Assembly: GCA_001584585.1 (NCBI GenBank) | Contig: LSYV01000059.1 | Coordinates: 290,041-302,919, forward strand | Length of the DNA stretch: 12,879 nt | Origin: Gonium pectorale | Taxonomy: Eukaryota; Chlorophyta; Chlorophyceae; Chlamydomonadales; Volvocaceae | Direction: 5' to 3' | In this document: positions 1 to 6,971 of the stretch, one piece after another | Numbering within the stretch: position 1 is the first letter of the stretch | Layout of the letters: each line of letters begins with the position of its first letter | Position numbers and translations under genes: made by a program | Notes under the pieces: model-generated | The model's input: only the letters and a program-made list of their open reading frames with translations | Told to the model about the DNA's origin: nothing | Databases searched by the model: none

Positions 1-3000
1 CGGCGACGCCGGCGGCGAGCAGCGCCGCCGCCAGCGCGCCGGGCGCCGCCATGGCCGTACCGAAGAGCAGCGTCGCCGCAATGAGATCCAGGTGCAGGAT
101 GAGCCAGCGCTTGACGAACCAGGTCAGCGACTCCTGCCGCCGCAGCTGGCGGAGGCGGCGGCGGCGGAGGTGGGAGGCCGGCGGCGGCGGAGGGTTGTCA
201 GCAGTCCGGGCCCTGACGGCGCCGCCGGGGGCGGGAGACAGCGGCGGCGGCGGTGGCGGTGCACCGTCGGCGCCGCCCTCCGCCGCCGCCTGGCTCTGCG
301 CCTCCTCGGCGGTACGGCGCAGCCAGGAGCTCACGGCGGTGGCGGCGAAGGCCCACCTGCGGGCGGGAACGGCCGAGGAGGGTCCGGAAAAGGGGTGGGG
401 TTAGGGGCAGGGAAGGGGGGGTTGGAGGGAGGGGAGGACATCTTACACAGGAGGAGCTAGGGGCGGTGGGGCACACGCCGGGCGGCAAGCCTCGGGGCAC
501 GCCGGAAGTTGGCGGGGTGCAGCCTGCGGGGGGTGGGGTGCAGCCTGCGGGGGGTGGGGCTTACAGGGTGCCTCAGCCGCGTCGTAGGCCGTAGGTCGCA
601 GGTCGCCACCCGCTGAACGCCCGACCGCACATACACATGACGACGGACGGCAACCGAGCAACGCACCCCCCTACCCCCCCCCCACCCCACACACACACAC
701 CCGCGCACATAGCCAGACGCCTCCTTGCTTTCAAATTTGGTCTCAGGACGCCGTTTGCATTAAGCACATACCCTCTCGAACACATCCGCACCCGCACCCC
801 TGATGACCCCCCCATCCCCGCACCCCCGCACCATCACACCTGTACAGCTGCAGCGCCAGCAGCAGCACCGCGGGCCGCCCCAGCGACAGCACCAGCCGCC
901 GGCCCGGCGGCCAGGCGGGACCGCCGTACACCAGATCCACCAGCCGCCACCACCAGCTCGGTACTCGCACCGCCGCCGCCACCAGGGCCGCCGTCGCCGC
1001 TGATGCGCCGCCGCCGCCGCTGAGGAGCATCCGTGACGCAGCGCTGCCGCCAGCGCTGAGGCCCAACGCCGGCGGCGGTAGGCCCGCCGCCGGTGGCGCA
1101 TACTCGGCCAGCGTGGCGGCGGCGTACGACATGAACAGGTCGGCTGCGCCGTACGCTGCCAAAGCGGCGGGTCCCAGCCAGCGGCCAGCTCCGGCGAGGC
1201 CCGAGGCGCCGGCGGCGGAGAGGTAGGGGCGGGGGCGGGGCTCCTGGGTGAGGCTGGAGGAGGGGCCGCTGCTGCTGGGGGCAGGGCGGGGGAAGTGTGT
1301 TTGTGGGACGGGGAATCACTCAGTCCATCGATCATTGATTCGTGAGCTTTAACAACCGTCGGATTCGACAGAAAATTGTATGCATTTTGGATGGGGGAAG
1401 GGATTGAAATAGCCCGAGCGCTCGGTAAGCAAATGGTCGGGCCAAAACCTACGGACCGCAGCCCCCCCGAGCCCACCTGTGGTGGCTGACCCGCAGCCGC
1501 GCGCCGTACTGCGCCCGCAGCGGCGGCGACAGCAGCAGCGGCAGCCCCAGCGCCAGGTAGCCCAGGCCCGCCAGCCCAGGCCGCATGTCGTACAGTACGA
1601 GCACGTACAGCAGTACGGCGATCAGCGGCGCGCCCGCCGACGCCGCCGTGCGGCCCAGCCAGCCGCCGGCCGCCAGCAGCCAGCCGTACACCTGGGGCGG
1701 CGGCGGCGGCCCGTGCTGCTGCGCATCACCGCCGCCGCCGCCGGTGGCGGCGCCGGCGGCGGCGGCTAGGGTTTTACCCGCCACCGCATGTGCGGTGGCT
1801 AAAACCAGGGCGCCGAACAGCGGCAGCAGGTCGCATGTGCGGGCAGGGTCCCACAGCCCCACCAGGCGCAGGGCGCCCTCCCACTGGGGCCGCTGTAACG
1901 CCCGCAAGCCGGGCAGCTGCCCGCACATGGCGCCGTACAGGGCCATCAGGTGGAGGGAGGCAAACAGCCGCAGCCGCCGGTGCGCCGGCGGCGCCGCCGG
2001 GAACGGGGGCCTGCGTTGCGGTGGCGGCGCCGCCGCCACTGCGCCGCCGGTGCTGGGCGAGTCGCTGCCGCCACCGCCACCGCCACCGCCATCGCCACCG
2101 CCACCGCCGCTGACGCCACCAATGGATACTTCACCGTACAGTTCCGTGTTGTCGACGTCGGGCAGTACGGCACCGACCCGCGGGTCGGGGCTGAGCTGCA
2201 GCGCCGCGCTGCCGCAGTACAGTAGAACCCAGACCAGGTAGCCGCCGTGCAGCAGATCCAGGCGGTACGAGCCGAGCAGGATCCAGCTGAGCGGTACGAT
2301 GACGTGGAGGGCATGGTACGACGCGAGGACGATCGACAGGCCCAGGGTACTGCCAGCGCCGCCTTCGGTCCGCCCGCCGCCGCCAGCGGCGCTTCTGGTG
2401 TCGGGGGTGGCGCCGGCGCCGTCAGCGCCGCCATATTGGCGGCGGCTGCGCGCGAGGCCCGCCATGGCAAGGATCGCCGCCGCCTGGCCCGCCAACGGCA
2501 GTACGACAGGCGGCGGGCTGTCGTACATAAACAGCCCGAGCGAGTGCAGCACGGGCGGCAGCAGCGCCGGGTACGACGCCGAGAGGCAGGTTATGACGTA
2601 CACGGCGGCGTTCCACGTCAGCAGCAGCACCGTCAGAGCCGGGCTGGCGACTCGCAGCAGCCGGCGGCCGTACCTGTACAGTACGACAACAGGTGTCGGC
2701 GTCGTTTCGTGTGTGCGGGGGGGGGGGGCGGCACGTGGTGGTGGTGGTGGTGGTAACGCGGATGCGGACGGCAGCAGCCGACGGGTAGAGCGCAGGCGGG
2801 GGGGGGAGGCGGGGGGGGTGAAATAAACAGGGTTTGATAGGGTGGGGGTAGAGGGTTGCCCCGCGTGGGGGGGTCCCACCCGCCGGCTCTCGCTCGCCCC
2901 ACCCCCCACCCACCCCATCTCGTCTCAACCAACAAACGCCAATGCTCTCCAATTGTACAATGCCCGCCCTTAGGCTCTTGGGTCGCTGCCCCACCATTCC

Positions 3001-5961
3001 CCAGGCCCCGTAGCCTCCGCGTGCCTCCAATCCCCACCCCCCGCACCACGCCCATGCGCTCCCTGTCCCTGGAATCCCTCCGCCGACCCACGGGTCACGA
3101 CGGGCGCCTCCCCCCTGCCAATACACACTAACCAGCACACGCGCACACACACGCACCTCCCCGGCGCCAGCAGCGTCCACATGCCCACCGCCAGCAGCGC
3201 CCCGCCCACCACCGACACCTCCACCAGGCTCAGGCCCGCCAGCGCCACCGCCGCCACGCCGGGGTGGCGGCACAGCGCCGCCGCTGCCGTGGCGGCGCGG
3301 CCCAGCGGGTCTGGCGCTGCCGGGGGCGCCTCAGGATGCGGCGCAGAAGGCCCAGATCCCTGCTGCTGCTGCCGTCTGTGCGGGTGGGGCTGTGCGTCGG
3401 CCGAGGGAGGAACGGCGGTGGCGGCGGTCGCTGCTGCCGATGAGGTGCCGACGGCAGCCGCCCCGGCGGGAGCCGGAGCCGGCGGCGATCCGGAGGCCGC
3501 CGGAAGCGACGGCGGCGGGAGGAGCGGCTCCGTGAGAGACACCGTCGTCGCCGCCGCCGGCGTGCCGCCCCGCCGCCGCCGGTGCACATCGGCGTCGGCG
3601 GCACCGTCGGCGTCGGTGCCCCTCCGAGCCTCCCGCCGCCTCGCCCAGTCCGTCGCTGCCCAGGCGGCGGCGAAGCCCAGGGCGCCGTACAGCGCCGTCA
3701 GCGCCGCCAGGTGCATCACCTGCGGTACAAAGTCGTACAGCGGTACGGCGGCCGGGTCCAGGCGGTACAGCCCCAGGGCCCGCGCCGCGCGCGCGGCGCG
3801 CGGCGGCCAGGACTCCGGCGGCGCCACCTGCCACCCGTACAGTACGACAAGCACGGCGGCGCAGTACGACTGGGAGAGCCGGAGCAGTGGGGCGACCGCC
3901 GGCGGTGGCGGCGCCAGGCGCAAGGCCCAGCCGCCAACGGCGGCGGAGGCCAGCAGCAGCCAGGGCAGGTTGAAAGCCGCGGGCCACAGCAGCGCCGCCA
4001 GGGCGACGAGGAGCCCAGCGGCGGCGGCGGCGCCGCCGCCGCCGCCACCGCTACCGTCGTGGCTGTGTGAAGCGCTGCCGGTGCCGTGGACAAGGCTGCT
4101 GCCGCCATGGGGGCCCTCCGTTGAGTTGTCCGGAGGTTGATGGAGGTGGTGGTGGTGAGGGGTGGCGGATAGGATGTGGCGGGAGTCGGGATGGTGCGGG
4201 TCGGCATGCGCGTGCGGGGGCTGGGGAGGGGGGTGGCCGTGGCCGTGGCGGCGGCGGCGGCGGGCGGCCGCGACGGCGGCGCCCGCGTCCTGCGCCTCCG
4301 CCAGCGAGGCCAGGAAGCACAGCAGCGGCGGCGCCAGCACCTGCACGCCGTACGTTCGGGACACAGCCGTACGGGGGAGGGCGCCGTACGGGGCATGGGA
4401 AAGTGTCAACGAGCCGCACCTCTTTCCATAAATCATCCGCGCATACCCGAGAGAGATTCACAGCCGTACGGGACACGCGCATCAGGTACTGAGTCGCACC
4501 TCGTGCTTTACTGCTCAACAGACACGCAGGACGCCCGAGAGCGGTACGGCAGCGGCCCCGTCATGCGCTCTGCAAATACACGTGCAGCGTACGACACATG
4601 CAGCGTACGACACGCCCCGCCCCGCCTCGCCCCCGCCGCCCGCACCTGCCGTACTCCACGAGGTGGTTGCAAGGGGCCTGCCCAGCTACGGTCATGCCCA
4701 GCTGCGGTCATGCCCAGCTGCGGTCATGCCCAGCTGCGGTCATGCCCAGCTGCGGTCATGCCCAGCTGCGGTCATGCCCAGCTGCGGTCATGCCCAGCTG
4801 CGGTCATGCCCAGCTGCGGTCATGCCCAGCTGCGGTCATGCCCAGCTGCGGTCATGCCCAGCTGCGGCGCCGCCCATTGCACCCGCCATCGCGAACCCAG
4901 AGCCTCGCGGCGCCATCGGGGCGCAGAACCTCCCGTCACCCGCCTATCACACCCGCCTATCACACCCTATCACACCCGCCCCGCAACACATCCCCGTCCC
5001 CCCGCCCACTACTGCCAGTACCCGCCACCCGTTCCGCCACCCGCCACCCGGGCCACCCGGCCACCCACCGCCAGTATCCGCCACGGGCCGCTGGAGGAGA
5101 GGTCCCGCAGGCCCAGCGCCCACCACGCCGCCGACCCCGGGCCAGCCGCCCCCGCCGCCCCCGCAGACGCCAGCAGCGGCAGCAGCAGCTGCAGCAGCAG
5201 CAGCGCGCAGGACGCGGCGGCGGAGGCGCACCACAGCGCCAGGCTGGCGGCGGCGGAGGCGGTGACACCGCCGCCGCCACCGCGATGGGGCGATGGAGCG
5301 ACGGCGGCGGGCCGGGTGGCGATTAGGCCCCATGCGATGAAGAGGGCGAGGAACGCGGCGCCTGGGGGGGGGAGACGGATGGATCAATCGGCGGGGTGAC
5401 TAGGGATCGTTGGCTTTCTTCCTGAGCTGGGGCAGCGCAGCCCCGCGCGGCTGCGGCTGGCGGTTGCCGGATTGTTGCCTGGCCCACCCCCCACCCCCCA
5501 CCACGCCGCATAGAACCGGAGGGGCTGTGGGGTTCATCAATCAAACCCCGTTCCCGGCTGTGATGGCTGTTTGGCAGAAGAGGGGCCAAAGGGCCCGCTT
5601 TATGGCGTAAACATACGTGACCATGGCGCTCCGTTCCGGGCTCTGGCGCGGCGGGCCCTCCCAGTCAGGGGTGCGACGGCGGGTGTGCCGCCCACAATGG
5701 AGCGCAGGGGGGGAGCGGCATCACGGATCCAGTGCCAGGTCCGCATGAGGGCATCAAGCAGGGTATCTTAAACATACGTTGCCCTAGGCGGTGCAGGGCT
5801 GGGGTGCAGGGCCGCGTGCGCCGGCGTTCGGTCGTGGAGCCGGTAGGGATGGAGCGGCGCCGACGACCTGACCCACGCACACCTGCGGGGCTGAGGCTGG
5901 TGTACGCCTGAAGAGCGAGGGCGGACGCGGCGAGTAGCGCCCGGCCCGTGTAGCGCCGCAT
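1..5961 (-). CDS. PIEZO: PIEZO-type mechanosensitive ion channel, N-terminal part (partial, continues off left edge)
   Basis: PIEZO proteins are giant trimeric mechanically gated cation channels; each subunit has a long N-terminal blade of repeated four-helix bundles and a C-terminal pore. Exons: 5961-5883, 5361-5069, 4340-3157, 2673-1477, 1274-840 and 356 to <1. All junctions are GT-AG and phases chain (1, 0, 2, 2, 2), giving 1,181 codons without a stop. Membrane segments lie at about residues 8-26, 27-42, 57-77, 125-142, 232-268, 277-296, 330-354, 482-516, 529-549, 574-593, 628-652, 659-678, 755-772, 800-818, 864-903, 950-975 and 1146-1181. Helix order and short motifs (LTEPLLPP near residue 394, LYGW near 292, GLWDPARTCDLLP near 790, a final LQLYR before the next bundle) follow the plant PIEZO N-terminus as I remember it. 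Low-complexity loops inflate its length. The pore region is outside the window, so function is inferred from the blade. An in-frame ATG at 6030 would add 23 residues. Confidence 0.85.
357..839 (-). other. PIEZO intron 5 (483 bp)
   Basis: The donor is CTGTACAG|GTGTGA (intron starts at 839) and the acceptor is CGCCCGCAG|GTGGGC (exon resumes at 356), joining LQLY-R-WAF in phase. A 21-bp direct repeat occurs as two adjacent copies at 517-537 and 538-558. Its plus strand has runs of five or six G, so it could form a G-quadruplex. Nothing else is recognisable. Confidence 0.65.
517..558. repeat. Two-copy 21-bp G-rich tandem repeat
   Basis: Two adjacent identical 21-bp copies (517-537, 538-558), each containing GTGCAGCCTGCGG followed by a G-rich tail. 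They lie inside PIEZO intron 5. Confidence 0.9.
2674..3156 (-). other. PIEZO intron 3 (483 bp)
   Basis: The donor is GGGAG|GTGCGT (intron starts at 3156) and the acceptor is CTGTACAG|GTACGG (exon resumes at 2673). Phases match: two bases before, one after, restoring an Arg codon. The intron holds mono- and trinucleotide G/C runs and a perfect 12-bp near-palindrome at 3085-3096. I see no other gene in it. Confidence 0.7.
4583..4614. repeat. Two-copy 16-bp tandem repeat
   Basis: TGCAGCGTACGACACA (4583-4598) is followed at once by the same word with a final G (4599-4614). It lies 70 bp from the main minisatellite and has the same 16-bp period but a different sequence. Confidence 0.9.
4683..4868. 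repeat. 16-bp minisatellite, 11 full copies plus a 10-bp partial copy
   Basis: The plus-strand unit is CAGCTGCGGTCATGCC. Full units start at 4683, 4699, 4715, 4731, 4747, 4763, 4779, 4795, 4811, 4827 and 4843, with a partial unit at 4859. All full units are identical except the first, which has A for G at its sixth base. Such homogeneity points to recent expansion or gene conversion. The array lies in PIEZO intron 2. On the PIEZO sense strand every unit contains GCAG, a possible weak 3' splice site. Confidence 0.97.
5362..5882 (-). other. PIEZO intron 1 (521 bp)
   Basis: The intron is defined by the donor GTGTGC at 5882 and the acceptor after an eight-C run at about 5370-5362. Within it an 11-bp word, TAAACATACGT, occurs twice in the same orientation (5608-5618 and 5769-5779). 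I see no other gene, RNA or element here on either strand. Confidence 0.6.
5883..5961 (-). other. PIEZO: First coding exon of the PIEZO gene (26 codons plus one base)
   Basis: The exon begins at the ATG at 5961-5959 and ends at CAG|GTGTGCG (last base 5883), leaving phase 1. The next exon opens at 5361 after a pyrimidine-rich CCCCCCCCAG acceptor and supplies exactly two bases. The joined product reads through a hydrophobic segment ending LQAYTSLSPAG followed by AAFLALFIAWG. That pair of helices, separated by a short turn, is how PIEZO proteins of plants and animals start. The exon is small and would be missed by most gene finders. The in-frame ATG at 6030 is an alternative start. Confidence 0.7.
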
Positions 5962-6971
5962 GATTGCAGACGGTGCGGCTCCGGCGCTGGCGGGGCTGCG
6001 ATGCCGGCGATGCGTCACATGCCCCCGCACGATGAGGACGCTGCAACAGTCATCGTCCGATTGCGCCCAAAGACGAAGGTGCGGGTAGATCTACGCGACC
6101 TACTGAACGCAAGGCGCGACGGGAATTCAGCGTCGAAAGACAGAACTTTGGACCGAAACCCTCCAGTAAGTGGATACTGGTAGCAAGTTGTTAGACGAAG
6201 AGTATGTCCTCAATTCACTACACGGCAAGTCATTGATTCTCAGTCGTCGCCTGGCGAGAACGGAGCGTAGCACCCCTAGCGTCGCTATGAGCGTACTTGC
6301 ATATCTGTACGCGTTCAAACTATTTACTGCTTGAATGATACAGAGGACGGTATGGGCCCAGTTGGCGTGGCACATTCTTTTTCGCGCTTCGTCCCGACGC
6401 TTTCCCATCCTTTTGGGCACGATGCAAGTGATTTTCATTTTCATAAACGCATTGGCACCATCCAGAGCCGTAATCGGTGCCGATCGGCGCCGGGCGCCCC
6501 ACGGGTCACAGAGGTCACTACGTAGGTCAGTAACGGCTGCGGCCCCGCGCTGGAGGCGATCAGCCCCCGGGGGATTCGAAGGGTGTGTGGGCCTTCCTTT
6601 CTAACCATCCACAAAGGATAACACAATCCTTCGGCCATTCATTGCTGCTGGAACTGGGTCGCCAGCGGGCCCGTCCGGCGGGCCCAGCCGCGCGGGCGCC
6701 AGCTGGGCCCATCGCCCCCCCCGAGGAGCCGGGGGTGACAGACTCGGGAAGCTGCGCGAAACCAACCGCCACCGGCAGTACATCACCACATATCGTCACT
6801 TTACAAAGTCGAAGAGGCGCCTGCAACTAATGCAAGTGTGTTCGCTCCTGCGCTGCTGCGACACCCATAACCACCTTCACTCCCACAGCTCAGCACTAAA
6901 CCTCCCAACTCCCACCCACACGCCCAGGAGGGTAAACAGGCCCACCGCGAAACCACACCCGCGAGAGCAAG
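5962..6971. promoter_or_regulatory. Divergent intergenic region between the PIEZO and LysM-protein genes
   Basis: The PIEZO start codon and the LysM-protein start codon face away from each other 1,010 bp apart, so both promoters and 5' UTRs should lie here. The part from about 6050 to 6480 is visibly less GC-rich than the rest of the window. I find no clear TATA box on either strand. Several short overlapping open frames exist (6001-6183, 6335-6604), but none shows a recognisable domain or consistent coding bias. An upstream ATG at 6830 opens a frame that overlaps the LysM-gene start out of frame. The start at 6972 has a favourable CAAG-ATG-CG context. Confidence 0.45.

Larger units (their letters stand above)
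4341..5068 (-). other. PIEZO intron 2 (728 bp), containing tandem repeats
   Basis: The donor CTGGCG|GTGGGT (intron starts at 5068) and the acceptor CGTGCAG|GTGCTG (exon resumes at 4340) are both phase 0, so residues ILA join directly to VLAPPLL in the third-helix region. The intron holds the 16-bp minisatellite at 4683-4868, a two-copy 16-bp repeat at 4583-4614, and three copies of CCGTACGG near its 3' end. A 32-bp cryptic exon at 4646-4677 has splice-like ends but does not fit the reading phase. Confidence 0.6.

Noticed and set aside
4646..4677. A 32-bp exon between PIEZO exons 2 and 3
   Set aside because: It has AG and GT borders, but its length breaks the phase with the standard sites, while joining 5069 directly to 4340 is in frame and gives a continuous third helix.
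4683..4868. CRISPR-like array
   Set aside because: The units are directly adjacent with no spacers, so it is a minisatellite; the context is a eukaryotic nuclear gene.
4176..5399. Plus-strand open frame of 407 codons (and overlapping frames at 4582-5265 and 4598-5326)
   Set aside because: It is kept open by the stop-free 16-bp minisatellite and by the GC-rich antisense of PIEZO exons 2 and 3; it shows no domain, and all three frames are open at once.
6001..6604. Small plus-strand genes (6001-6183, 6335-6604)
   Set aside because: They are short, overlap minus-strand frames of similar length and match no family I recognise; composition alone does not separate them from spacer.
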